From contig OX638350.1 in assembly GCA_951813325.1 (NCBI GenBank), positions 2,213,954 through 2,277,953 of the forward strand: DNA of 64,000 bases, in the 5' to 3' direction. Source of the DNA: an uncultured Acidimicrobiales bacterium (lineage in GTDB: Bacteria > Actinomycetota > Acidimicrobiia > Acidimicrobiales > Bin134). Shown here in pieces: positions 8,160 through 16,582 of this stretch. Under the pieces are notes generated by a model. That model was not told the DNA's origin. It made no database searches and saw nothing but the letters and a program-made list of their open reading frames with translations. How positions within the stretch are numbered: position 1 is the stretch's first letter; each line of letters starts with the position of its first letter. Position numbers and translations under genes: made by a program.

Positions 8160-8849
8160 TTAGGTCCTGCGTTGGCGGGCGACTTCGAAGCAGAGGACGG
8201 TGGCTGCGGCGGCCGCGTTGAGGGATTCGACCGACTCAGCCATGGGGATCGACACCCAGCGGTCTACTGCCGCGGCCTGATCGAGGCCGTGGGCCTCGTT
8301 GCCTACCACCAGGGTGAGAGGGCCGGTGAAGTCAACCTGATCGCAGGGGTCGCCCTGATGGGGGTCGGCGCCGACGCGCTCCCCGACGGGCGCCGCAACG
8401 GTCAATGGGACTCGAAAGAGCGCGCCGGCTGATGCTCGCACTGTTTTGGGGTTCCAGGGATCCACCGAGCCGGGGCTGAACACCACCGCTTGAGCGCCGG
8501 CGGCCACCGCGCTGCGCAGGATGGTACCGGCGTTGCCGGGATCGGCCACTCCGGCCAGCTCAACGACGAAGTCGCCGTCAGCCAAAGGTGCTGGATCGGG
8601 AATGCGGGCGGTGGCCATGACTCCCTGAGGTGTTACCACCGAGCCGACTCTGGCCAAGACGCCGTCGCCCACAGTCCAGACTGGGGCATCCACAGGGACT
8701 CCAAGATCGGTCTCGGGCACCACGAAAACATCCACCAGCTCGACGCCTGCGACCACTGCCTCGGCGAGCAGCCGAGGGCCTTCCAGAACGAATTTGCCGG
8801 ACGAGGTGCGGTCTCGGCGGCGGTTGACGAGGCGGCGAAGCTCTGCCAC
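8160..8849 (-). CDS. TrmH/SpoU-family RNA 2'-O-methyltransferase
   Basis: 229 residues from the GTG at 8849. The N-terminal RNA-binding substrate domain (GKFVLEGPRLLAEAV) is followed by a SPOUT knot with the three TrmH motifs: GVADPGNAGTILRSA, LTLVVGNEAHGLD and IPMAESVESLNAAAAATV. It methylates rRNA or tRNA ribose; the target is unknown. A CTG at 8870 would add LSARNPR, which matches the usual start of homologues ('LSARNPRVxELRRL'), so the real start may be that non-ATG codon. It follows rplT by 41 nt, the normal actinobacterial neighbourhood. Confidence 0.88.
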   Translation of the reverse strand: MAELRRLVNRRRDRTSSGKFVLEGPRLLAEAVVAGVELVDVFVVPETDLGVPVDAPVWTVGDGVLARVGSVVTPQGVMATARIPDPAPLADGDFVVELAGVADPGNAGTILRSAVAAGAQAVVFSPGSVDPWNPKTVRASAGALFRVPLTVAAPVGERVGADPHQGDPCDQVDFTGPLTLVVGNEAHGLDQAAAVDRWVSIPMAESVESLNAAAAATVLCFEVARQRRT

Positions 8850-8890
8850 CCGAGGGTTTCGGGCACTCAGCGGCCTACTGACGGGCAGTG

Positions 8891-9268
<378 letters not shown>

Positions 9269-9307
9269 CGTCGTCTTCTCCTTGAACTCAGACTTGTCGC
9301 TTCAGAC

Positions 9308-9502
9308 CTAGAGGCCCAACTGGCGCTTGACCGCCGGCGCGTCGGCCGAGGATACCTGGGCCGGGCCGCGCAGCTGGCGCTTGCGCTTCGGGGCCTTCTT
9401 CTCGAGGATGTGGTTCTTGTAGGCGCGGCGGCGGCGGATCTTGCCGGTGCCAGTGGTCTTGAACCGCTTGGCCGCTCCTCGGTGGGTTTTCATCTTGGGC
9501 AT
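9308..9502 (-). CDS. rpmI: 50S ribosomal protein L35
   Basis: 64 residues, starting [20 protein letters not shown] and ending near KRQLGL; this is diagnostic for L35. It begins 1 nt after the infC stop codon (TGAAATG) and so is translationally coupled to infC. Confidence 0.98.
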   Translation of the reverse strand: MPKMKTHRGAAKRFKTTGTGKIRRRRAYKNHILEKKAPKRKRQLRGPAQVSSADAPAVKRQLGL

Positions 9503-9503
9503 T

Positions 9504-10112
9504 TCAGTTGTCTGCGCTTTGGGGAGCAGTATCGTTTGCCGCGGTCTCTTGGGCCGGTGGGCGAGCAGACCGGGCGGCCTGCTTGCGGGACTTCTTCTTC
9601 ACCGGTCCCAGAACCATGACCATGTTGCGGCCGTCCAGCCTCGGGTAGACCTCGATCTTGGCCACTTCTTCCACCTGGGCAGCAATGTCATCGAGAATGC
9701 GCCGCCCCAACTCGGGATGTTGCACCTCGCGGCCGCGGAACATGATTGTGACCTTGACTTTGGAGCCCTCCTCCAAGAAACCCCGCACCTTGCGGGTCTT
9801 GGTATCAAAGTCGCCGGGCCCGATCTTGGGCCGGTACTTCATCTCCTTGACAACGATGTTGGTGCTGTTTCGCCGGGACTCTTTGGCCCGTTGGGCAGCC
9901 TCGTACTTGTACTTGCCGTAGTCCATGATCCGGCACACCGGGGGACTCGCCTTCTCAGCTACCTCCACCAAGTCCAAGCCGACGTCACGGGCCATATCCA
10001 ACGCCTCAGGAAGCAGGCGAATGCCTATTTGCTGTCCGTCCTGATCTACGAGCCGTACCTCTCGAGCTCTGATCCGGTCGTTGATCCGGGGCTCAGCATC
10101 TGCCGAAGCTAT
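9504..10112 (-). CDS. infC: Translation initiation factor IF-3 (non-ATG start)
   Basis: The IF-3 frame is open from 10118 (after an in-frame TGA at 10119-10121) to the stop at 9504. The upstream part encodes [19 protein letters not shown], the conserved IF-3 N-terminus, then [21 protein letters not shown] and the C-terminal domain ([29 protein letters not shown]). No ATG, GTG or TTG precedes the N-terminal domain; the first TTG is at 10001 and would delete it. Possible starts are ATA (10112) or ATC (10085). I chose ATA, giving 202 residues. infC genes are known to use AUU/AUC/AUA starts for autogenous control by IF-3, which discriminates against such codons. The C-terminal Ala/Pro-rich tail is common in actinobacteria. 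Confidence 0.9.
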   Translation of the reverse strand: MASADAEPRINDRIRAREVRLVDQDGQQIGIRLLPEALDMARDVGLDLVEVAEKASPPVCRIMDYGKYKYEAAQRAKESRRNSTNIVVKEMKYRPKIGPGDFDTKTRKVRGFLEEGSKVKVTIMFRGREVQHPELGRRILDDIAAQVEEVAKIEVYPRLDGRNMVMVLGPVKKKSRKQAARSARPPAQETAANDTAPQSADN

Positions 10113-10275
10113 GGCCGATCACCGCTCTGCAATGCGCATGTTCCTCTCTCTCGGCTATTGGGAACGGCACGCTGGGATACTCTTCACCCCGCTTGCGCGC
10201 CGAAGTTGCGGGGTAACAGTATCAGCGTTGGGAGACAAAAACGCCAGGCAAGGCGAAAAGGAATTGAGGAAAGAC

Positions 10276-10719
10276 ATGAGCACACTATGGACGCCGGGCG
10301 GCGAGGTACCCGTTGACGACGGCAGGAGGAGGTCGGCGGCCCCGCCACCGCAAGACGCTCCCGAGCAAACTGGCGACCCGCTGGCCGGGCTGAGCGACGA
10401 GGAGCGGGCTCAGGCTGAGGTGATGGCCCAGCAGCTCGCCGAGGCCCGGGAGCAGATCGCCAACACGCCGGGATCGGTGGTAGTGGGAAACCATGCCATG
10501 GGCCTGTACGAACTGGGGGCTATCCACCTCAGTCAGCAGCCGCCCAACCTGGATGAGGCCCGACTGGCCATCGACGCCCTCGGTGCGCTGGTAGAGGGCC
10601 TGGAGGGCCGTCTAGGCGAGCACGAGGCCACGCTGAATGAAGCCCTCCATCAGATCCGAATGGCGTTCGTGCAGGTGTCGAGGGCTGTCGACGAAGCTGA
10701 CGGGGCTAGCGAGGAGTGA
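10276..10719 (+). CDS. DUF1844-family protein
   Basis: 147 residues from the ATG at 10276, which has a Shine-Dalgarno GAGGAA 5 nt upstream. After a disordered, Pro-rich first ~45 residues comes the DUF1844 core: NHAMGLYELGAIHLSQQPPN, DEARLAIDALGALVEGLEG and LHQIRMAFVQVSRA. The family is of unknown function and sits divergently next to infC in many actinobacteria, as here. Its 3' end overlaps the convergent small cold-shock-like gene by 14 nt. Confidence 0.85.
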   Translation: MSTLWTPGGEVPVDDGRRRSAAPPPQDAPEQTGDPLAGLSDEERAQAEVMAQQLAEAREQIANTPGSVVVGNHAMGLYELGAIHLSQQPPNLDEARLAIDALGALVEGLEGRLGEHEATLNEALHQIRMAFVQVSRAVDEADGASEE

Positions 10720-10930
10720 CCCCAGCCGCCTCCCATTCGCCCCGGTGGCCGGGAGCGAGCTGGAACACGACCGGCGTCCCTGCCTCGACGGTGCGGGTCC
10801 CGCCGACGATGGCCGTGCAGTGGAAGGGATAGACCGCGCCGCTCTCGGCGGCGACCACCCCCCAGCCGGCTGCATCGTCGAAGGTCGCCACGCGGCCGGT
10901 TAGCACCGCCCCTGGGTCGGACAGGCTCAA
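10706..10930 (-). CDS. Small cold-shock-domain-like protein
   Basis: 74 residues. TGRVATFDDAAGWGVVAAES and the following YPFHCTAI and EAGTPVVFQLAP resemble the beta-strands of an OB/cold-shock fold, but the aromatic RNA-binding motifs of true Csp proteins (KGFGFI, VFVHF) are degenerate, so nucleic-acid binding is uncertain. The start is a TTG at 10930 that overlaps the hisG stop (TTGA), indicating translational coupling with hisG. Confidence 0.6.
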   Translation of the reverse strand: MSLSDPGAVLTGRVATFDDAAGWGVVAAESGAVYPFHCTAIVGGTRTVEAGTPVVFQLAPGHRGEWEAAGVTPR

Positions 10931-11802
10931 TGGACGATCTTGGCCAGCGGCAGCTCGATGATGTCGCTGGCCCCGGAGTCGCGCAGGTCGGGGATCAAGA
11001 TATTTATGTCGGCTTTGGGAACGACGGTCTCCACCGCATAGCCGTGGCCCCCGAACAGCTCATTGACCGTGGGCGCTTTCATGGACGGCAGCAGGTCGAT
11101 CACCTTGTCCAAGCTCCCAGCCGGCACGTTCATCTTCACCAGCACCTTGCCCCTGGCCTCCAGCACCCCGCTCAACAGGGTGTGGATCTGCTGCATGGCA
11201 TGACGGCGATCGGGGTCGGCGTAGCTGGCCGGGTTGGCCACCAACTCGGTGTAGGAAGTGAGGACGGTGTGGATGATCTTGAGCCCGGCGGCCCGCAGCG
11301 CCCGACCGGTCTCGGTGATCTCCACCACCGCGTCCACGATGTCGGGGGCTTTGGCCTCGGTGGCCCCGTACGACAGGGCGATGTCGGCCTCGATGCCCAG
11401 TTCCTCGAAGAACTGCTTGGTCAGGCCGGGATACTCGGTTGAGATCTTCACCCCCTGGGGCAGGTCTTCAGCGGTACGCCATGGCGAGTCGCCGGGGACC
11501 GCCAGCACCATCCGAATCGGCTGGGAGGTGTTCTTGGAGTACTGGAGCTCGCCCAGCGACACCACCTCGCTGCCGGTCTCGACCACCCAATCCCGACCGG
11601 TGATGCCCAGATCGAACATTCCGTCGGCCACATATCGGGGAATCTCCTGGGGTCGCAGGATGCGGACTTGGTCGATGCGGGGATCGTTGATCGTCCCCTT
11701 GTAGGCCACGTCCGAACCGCGACGCACGGGTATGTCGGCGGCGTCGAACAGCTCCAAGGTCGCCTTTTCCAACGATCCCTTGGGCAGCACCAACGAGAGC
11801 AT
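10927..11802 (-). CDS. hisG: ATP phosphoribosyltransferase, long form
   Basis: 291 residues from the ATG at 11802 (MLSLVLPKGSLEKATLELF). It catalyses the first step of histidine biosynthesis, ATP + PRPP to PR-ATP. The catalytic two-lobed domain shows DLGITGRDWVVETG and LVANPASYADP. Residues ~215-291 form the ACT-like histidine-binding regulatory domain found only in the long (HisZ-independent) form. It lies 10 nt after ribD and overlaps the small cold-shock-like gene. Confidence 0.95.
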   Translation of the reverse strand: MLSLVLPKGSLEKATLELFDAADIPVRRGSDVAYKGTINDPRIDQVRILRPQEIPRYVADGMFDLGITGRDWVVETGSEVVSLGELQYSKNTSQPIRMVLAVPGDSPWRTAEDLPQGVKISTEYPGLTKQFFEELGIEADIALSYGATEAKAPDIVDAVVEITETGRALRAAGLKIIHTVLTSYTELVANPASYADPDRRHAMQQIHTLLSGVLEARGKVLVKMNVPAGSLDKVIDLLPSMKAPTVNELFGGHGYAVETVVPKADINILIPDLRDSGASDIIELPLAKIVH

Positions 11803-11812
11803 GCCCCAGACG

Positions 11813-12835
11813 CTACCGGTCTGAGGGTGCGGGGCCGGTATCAATACCCGGTTGAGAGGGGCGCAAGTCGATGCGCAGATCTGGCCCCAGTGGACAGACG
11901 CCGGTGATCTCCCCCCGCCACACGTCAGAGACAGTGGCCGCGCCCGGGCCGGCGAACATCGAACGGCCGTCATCGCCGCCGAACAGGGCCGGGGCCAGGT
12001 ACACGGTGTAGTGGTCGACCAGGCCCGCTCGATGGAATGCGGCCGCGGTGGCCGCTCCCCCCTCCACCAAGAGCTGGACCACGCCCCGCTCCCCCAGCTC
12101 GGCAAGCACCTGCTCCAGCGGTCCGTGCATCTCCAGCGCGGGGAGGACGCGGGCGTCGGGCGGGACGGCGCCGAGCACCACCCGCTGGGGCTGGCCCTGG
12201 CGGGGGGTCGCGCCAGGGGGGGGCTGCCAGTCGCGCACCGTCAGGGCGGGATCGTCGGCTCGGACAGTGGCCGCCCCCACCAGCACCGCATCGCTTTCGG
12301 CTCTCAGCCGATGGGCGTCGACCCGGGCCTCGGTTCCGGTAATCCACTGGCTGGTGGCATCGGGGGCGGCGATGCGACCGTCCAGCGAGGCGGCCAGCTT
12401 CAACACCACCCAGGGGAGTCCGGTTCGGCGGTGTTTCAGATAGGGGGCGAGCAGATCCGCGGCCTCGGTCGCCCTCACCCCTGTGTCCACTGCTACCCCG
12501 GCCTCTCGGAGAGCAGCGATGCCCTGTCCGGAAACGGCAGGGTCGGGATCCTCGATGGCAACCACCACCCGGGCGACGCCCGCGGCGATGATGGCGTCGG
12601 TGCACGGCCCGGTGCGGCCGTGGTGGTTGCAGGGTTCCAACGTGGTGTAGAGGCCGGCGCCCAAAGCACGCCGGCCCGCCGCGGCCAGGGCGTTGATCTC
12701 GGCGTGGTTGCCGCCCGGTGGCGAGGTTGCCCCTGTGTACTGATTCTCCCCGGCGTCGATCACGCATCCCACCCACGGGTTGGGCGAGGTCACCAGCCGG
12801 CAGGATCGGGCTGCCTCCAAGGCCAGATCCATCAT
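11813..12835 (-). CDS. ribD: Bifunctional riboflavin biosynthesis deaminase/reductase
   Basis: 340 residues from the ATG at 12835. The N-terminal cytidine-deaminase-like zinc site is GGNHAEINAL plus LEPCNHHGRTGPCTDAI. The C-terminal reductase domain starts near 140 (WVVLKLAASLDGRIA, QWITGTEARVDAHRLR, LLVEGGAATAAAF). It performs the second and third steps from GTP to riboflavin. An upstream in-frame TTG at 12865 overlaps the moaB stop (TTGA) and could be the true start, adding ten residues; longer readings lie over moaB. No other rib genes are in the window. Confidence 0.92.
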   Translation of the reverse strand: MMDLALEAARSCRLVTSPNPWVGCVIDAGENQYTGATSPPGGNHAEINALAAAGRRALGAGLYTTLEPCNHHGRTGPCTDAIIAAGVARVVVAIEDPDPAVSGQGIAALREAGVAVDTGVRATEAADLLAPYLKHRRTGLPWVVLKLAASLDGRIAAPDATSQWITGTEARVDAHRLRAESDAVLVGAATVRADDPALTVRDWQPPPGATPRQGQPQRVVLGAVPPDARVLPALEMHGPLEQVLAELGERGVVQLLVEGGAATAAAFHRAGLVDHYTVYLAPALFGGDDGRSMFAGPGAATVSDVWRGEITGVCPLGPDLRIDLRPSQPGIDTGPAPSDR

Positions 12836-12861
12836 CTGGCCCGACCGGCCGGGGTTCGATG

Positions 12862-13350
12862 TCAATGCTCGGTCGGCTCGTCGGCCAGCAGGCGCAGGGC
12901 GTGGGGAATGATGTCGAGCACCGCACCCAGGCACTCCACCGACCCGTTGGGCGAGCCCGGCAAGTTCACGATCAGCGCCGTGCCCCGGGTGCCGGCTATG
13001 GCTCGGGACAGGCGGCCGAACGGGCTTACCAGCCGAGCGGCCTCGGCCAAGCCGTCGGCCCGGCGCTCCAGCACCGCGGCAGTGCCCTCAGGAGTGAGGT
13101 CCCGGGGGCCGAAGCCGGTTCCCCCGGTGGTGGCGATGAGGCCGGCGAACCCGTCGGACATGTCCAGCAGGGCGTCGCGGACCGATTCGACGCCGTCTTC
13201 CACCGCTCGGCGTTCGGCTACCCGGTAGCCCCCGCTGGCGAGCAGCTCCACCAGGGCATCACCGGAGCCGTCTTGGCGAGTGCCGGCGATCACCCCGTCG
13301 GAGACGGTAAGAACTTTTGCGGTCAAGCCCGCGGTCTCATAGTCAGCCAT
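12862..13350 (-). CDS. moaB: MoaB/Mog-type molybdopterin-binding protein
   Basis: 162 residues from the ATG at 13350. Family motifs are AKVLTVSDGVIAGTRQDGSG, the MPT-binding loop TTGGTGFGPRDLTPEGT and VNLPGSPNGSVECL. MoaB/Mog proteins adenylylate molybdopterin before metal insertion. With no moeA or other cofactor genes adjacent, the assignment rests on sequence alone. It starts 11 nt after rsmB. Confidence 0.88.
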   Translation of the reverse strand: MADYETAGLTAKVLTVSDGVIAGTRQDGSGDALVELLASGGYRVAERRAVEDGVESVRDALLDMSDGFAGLIATTGGTGFGPRDLTPEGTAAVLERRADGLAEAARLVSPFGRLSRAIAGTRGTALIVNLPGSPNGSVECLGAVLDIIPHALRLLADEPTEH

Positions 13351-13361
13351 TGCCGGCCACA

Positions 13362-14489
13362 CTACCCACCGGGGGATTTGTAGATGGCGACGAACATCCC
13401 ATCAGTGTTGTGGTCTTGGGGGAGGATGAGGGCGCCCCGGGCATGGGGCCGCCATCGGGGATCGGTGATGGGGGCGGCCATGGCTTCGGGGAACTCTTGG
13501 ACCACTGTATCGTCGATGCCCGTCGTCTCCGCTGCGGTCATGGTGCAGACGCTGTAGACCACCGCTCCCCCCGGGCAGACCAGGCCGAACGCAGCCCGCA
13601 CCAGTTCGGATTGGAGGAGGGCCAGATCGGCGATGTCGCCGGGGCCCACCCGCCAACGGGCGTCGGCCCTGCGCCCCAGCACTCCCAGCCCGGAACAAGG
13701 GGCGTCCACCAGCACCCGGTGGAAGGAGCCGGGGCGAAATGGCGCATGGAGGCCGTCGGCGGCCACCACGCCGCCCAGGACGGCGCCGGTGCGGGCGGCG
13801 TTGGCCGCCACCAGCGACGCCCGATGTCTGCGGCGGTCAGCCGCCACCACTGTTGTCGAATCTTGGGCCAAGGCAGTGGCCTTGCCCCCCGGGCCGGCGC
13901 ACATGTCCAGCACCCGCTCTCCCGACTGAGCGCCGACCAACTCAGCCACCCACTGCGATGCCTGATCCTGGGTGTAGCCGTCGGGCCGAGTGGTAACCGG
14001 CGACGGCCGGTTCATCTGCTCCAAAGCAGCACGGGCGTCGACCGCGCCGAGAGCTCGCTCCAACTGCTCAACGATCCAGTCTGGGTAGCTCAGCCTGAGC
14101 GCCTGGGTGGGCCAGGCCGGTTCCAGGTCGGCCACCCGGCGCAACACAGCGTTGACGAAGCCCCGCTGGCGGCGGGGGGCGGCTTGAACGGTCTCACTCA
14201 CCGCGGCGTAGGCCGGGGTGGCCATCATGTGGAGCTGATAGGCCCCGATACGCAGCAGGTTGCGGGTGGTGAGGTCGGGCGGGTCGGACACAAAGCCGTC
14301 GATGAGGTGATCCAAGGCCCGGCGCATACGGGTGACCCCATAGACCAACTCGGTGATGAGGGGCGCGTCGCGCGGGGGCAGATGGGCTGAGGCCAGCACC
14401 AAGTTGGCGTAGGCGCCATCACCCTCAACCCGGTCCAAGAGCGAGGCGGCCACGGCACGGGCACTGAGGCCTTTGGCGGCGCTGCTCAC
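13362..14489 (-). CDS. rsmB: 16S rRNA (cytosine-967-C5)-methyltransferase
   Basis: 375 residues. The N-terminal NusB-like RNA-binding domain spans ~10-135. The Rossmann methyltransferase contains the SAM loop VLDMCAGPGGKATALA and the two cysteines of m5C enzymes, VDAPCSGLGVLGR and VYSVCTMTAAET. It starts with GTG overlapping the fmt stop (GTGA). The def-fmt-rsmB order is standard in bacteria. Confidence 0.93.
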   Translation of the reverse strand: MSSAAKGLSARAVAASLLDRVEGDGAYANLVLASAHLPPRDAPLITELVYGVTRMRRALDHLIDGFVSDPPDLTTRNLLRIGAYQLHMMATPAYAAVSETVQAAPRRQRGFVNAVLRRVADLEPAWPTQALRLSYPDWIVEQLERALGAVDARAALEQMNRPSPVTTRPDGYTQDQASQWVAELVGAQSGERVLDMCAGPGGKATALAQDSTTVVAADRRRHRASLVAANAARTGAVLGGVVAADGLHAPFRPGSFHRVLVDAPCSGLGVLGRRADARWRVGPGDIADLALLQSELVRAAFGLVCPGGAVVYSVCTMTAAETTGIDDTVVQEFPEAMAAPITDPRWRPHARGALILPQDHNTDGMFVAIYKSPGG

Positions 14490-15367
14490 GACCCGAGCTG
14501 GTCGCCGAACATCGCTCGGGCGCCTCGCAACCAGTCCTCAGCGGCCTGCCGGGACCTGCCCTCGGCCTGCACCTCTACCAGTCGAAGCTGCCCGTCGCCG
14601 GTGCCGACGAAGGCGCCGTCGAGCCCACCCGGTGGAAGAGATCCGTCGACTGGATGAGCCGACCAAACCTTGAGCGTTGTGCCCCTCCAGGTGGTCCATG
14701 CCCCGCCGACGCGCACCTGCCGGTGCACATGCTCCGCCTTCTGTCGCCAATCGATGCGAAGCTCGTCCCGGGTGACCTTGGCCGCATAGACCGGCTCGCC
14801 GTGCTGGGGCTCGGCCGGGCCAAGGCCGTCTCCCAGGGCTTCGACCAGCATCGGAACCGCGATGTCCACCATCTCGACCCGCAGCGATGCCGCGGTGGCG
14901 TTGGGGGCGATGGGCACTTCGACCCGGCGGTAGATCCGGCCGGTGTCGAGCCCCTCGGCCACCTCCATGAGGCACACCCCGGTGGTCTGGTCTCCGGCCA
15001 GGATGGCCCGCTCCACCGGGGCCGCCCCCCGCCAGCGGGGCAGCAGCGAGAAGTGGACGTTGACCATGGCCAGGCGGTCGAGCACATGAGGCTTGATTGT
15101 CTGCCCGAAGGCCACCACCACGCCGAGGTCGGCGTTGGCATCGAGGGCATCGTCCACATGTGAGGAGACCGGGATGCTGTGGCTTTGGGCGGCGGCCTTC
15201 ACCGGGCTGGGAGTGGGAGCAGCCCGCCGTCCTCGGCGCTTGTCGGGCCGGGTCACGGCCAGAGCCACGTCGAAACCGGCTGTGGCCAGCGCTTCCAGAA
15301 AGGGCACCGCCTCTGGAGGAGTGCCCAGGAAGACCAGCCGGCCAACTTCAGCCGGCGGGTCCATCAC
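14486..15367 (-). CDS. fmt: Methionyl-tRNA formyltransferase
   Basis: 293 residues. The formyl-THF binding and catalytic segment VVVAFGQTIKPHVLDRL ... VNVHFSLLPRWRGAAPVE includes the conserved N-x-H pair and SLLPxxRGAAP. The C-terminal OB-like tRNA-binding domain follows (VYAAKVTRDELRIDW). It formylates initiator Met-tRNA. The start is GTG (15367) or the adjacent ATG (15364), overlapping the def stop. Confidence 0.96.
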   Translation of the reverse strand: MMDPPAEVGRLVFLGTPPEAVPFLEALATAGFDVALAVTRPDKRRGRRAAPTPSPVKAAAQSHSIPVSSHVDDALDANADLGVVVAFGQTIKPHVLDRLAMVNVHFSLLPRWRGAAPVERAILAGDQTTGVCLMEVAEGLDTGRIYRRVEVPIAPNATAASLRVEMVDIAVPMLVEALGDGLGPAEPQHGEPVYAAKVTRDELRIDWRQKAEHVHRQVRVGGAWTTWRGTTLKVWSAHPVDGSLPPGGLDGAFVGTGDGQLRLVEVQAEGRSRQAAEDWLRGARAMFGDQLGS

Positions 15368-15897
15368 GGCAGCGACAGGCCTTCGCCAGTGCCGGCGGGA
15401 GGGCCCTGACCGTTCATCGCCCGCTGGCGCAGGATGCGCTTGGCCTCCCGGCGCTGGTCATCGTCCAGGTAGTCGAGCAGAATCCTGCCCTCCAGGTGGT
15501 CCAGCTCGTGCTGGAACAGGCGGGCCTGGAGATCCTCAGCCTCGATACTCACCTCGTTGCCGTCCAAGTCGTAGGCCTTCAGGTGGATGCTGCGGGGGCG
15601 CACGATCTCCCACGTCAGCTCGGGCACCGACAGGCAGCCCTCGTTGTAGGTCCATTCGCCGTCACTGTCGGTGATCTCAGGATTGACCAGGATGCCGGGG
15701 CCATCGCCGAAGTCATACACGAAGAACCGCTGCGAAACCCCCACTTGGGGTGCGGCCAGCCCGATGCCGGGGGCCTCGTACATGGCGGCGAACATGTCCT
15801 GGCACAGATTGGCCATTGCCCCGTCGATGTCGGTCACATCATCGGCCACGCGCCGCAGCACCGGGTCGCCGTACACCCGTATCCGCAAAGAGGCCAC
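15364..15897 (-). CDS. def: Peptide deformylase
   Basis: 177 residues with all three deformylase motifs: GIGLAAPQVG, EGCLSVPEL (metal-binding Cys) and QHELDHLEG (HExxH). It removes the N-formyl group added through the downstream fmt product. The C-terminal ~20 residues (NGQGPPAGTGEGLSLP) are a non-conserved tail. Confidence 0.97.
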   Translation of the reverse strand: MASLRIRVYGDPVLRRVADDVTDIDGAMANLCQDMFAAMYEAPGIGLAAPQVGVSQRFFVYDFGDGPGILVNPEITDSDGEWTYNEGCLSVPELTWEIVRPRSIHLKAYDLDGNEVSIEAEDLQARLFQHELDHLEGRILLDYLDDDQRREAKRILRQRAMNGQGPPAGTGEGLSLP

Positions 15898-15976
15898 GAA
15901 ATCAGGATACTGCCATCTGGCCGTCGACTCTCACCCAGGTCGCCAAGGAAACAGGCAAACCGGGTACCGTCGTCTT

Positions 15977-16582
15977 GTGGGCGACTCGCACTATTTCAGC
16001 GCCTCGCCGGGGGGCAAGCGGCGGGCAGGCGCTGTTGAACTGCGGGTGGGTGACCTGGCGGTGAAGCTGGCCACCGACCGGGGAGTCTTCGCCGCCGATG
16101 AGCTGGACTGGGGCACGCGGTACCTGCTGGCCGAGGCCCCCCGCCCACCCCAAGACGGGTCGCTGCTGGACCTGGGCTGCGGGTACGGGCCAATCGCAGT
16201 GGCGTTGAGCAGGTGGGCACCACAGACACCGCTGTGGGCCGTGGACGTGAACCCCCGGGCCCTGGAGCTGTGCCGGGCCAACCTGGATCGACTCGGTGGC
16301 CGCGATGCCGCGGTATGCCACCCCGACGACGTGCCCCCCGATGCGCGCTTTGCCGCCATCTACTCCAACCCCCCCATCCGCATCGGCAAAGCCGCCCTCC
16401 ACGAGATGCTGGGCAGGTGGCTGGTCCGACTGGCCGACGAGGGGCGGGCCTACCTGGTGGTGAACAAGAACCTGGGCTCCGACTCACTGGCCCGCTGGCT
16501 CAACCAGCAGGGATGGCCCACCACCCGGCTCAGCTCGCGCCGGGGCTATCGAATTTTGGAGGTTGGTGCTAGATCGCCCTGA
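15977..16582 (+). CDS. Class I methyltransferase of the RsmC/MTS family
   Basis: 201 residues from the GTG at 15977. The SAM loop is LLDLGCGYGPIAVAL. The substrate-side motif is SNPPI, a variant of the NPPF/Y of MTS N-methyltransferases such as RsmC/RlmG that modify guanine in rRNA. It is single-domain, like most actinobacterial members. It is divergent from def and overlaps the 3' end of priA by 14 nt, tail to tail. Confidence 0.85.
   Translation: MGDSHYFSASPGGKRRAGAVELRVGDLAVKLATDRGVFAADELDWGTRYLLAEAPRPPQDGSLLDLGCGYGPIAVALSRWAPQTPLWAVDVNPRALELCRANLDRLGGRDAAVCHPDDVPPDARFAAIYSNPPIRIGKAALHEMLGRWLVRLADEGRAYLVVNKNLGSDSLARWLNQQGWPTTRLSSRRGYRILEVGARSP

Noticed and set aside
12836-12934. Long N-terminal extension of RibD
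   Set aside because: It would overlap moaB by 73 nt and has no similarity to the deaminase domain.
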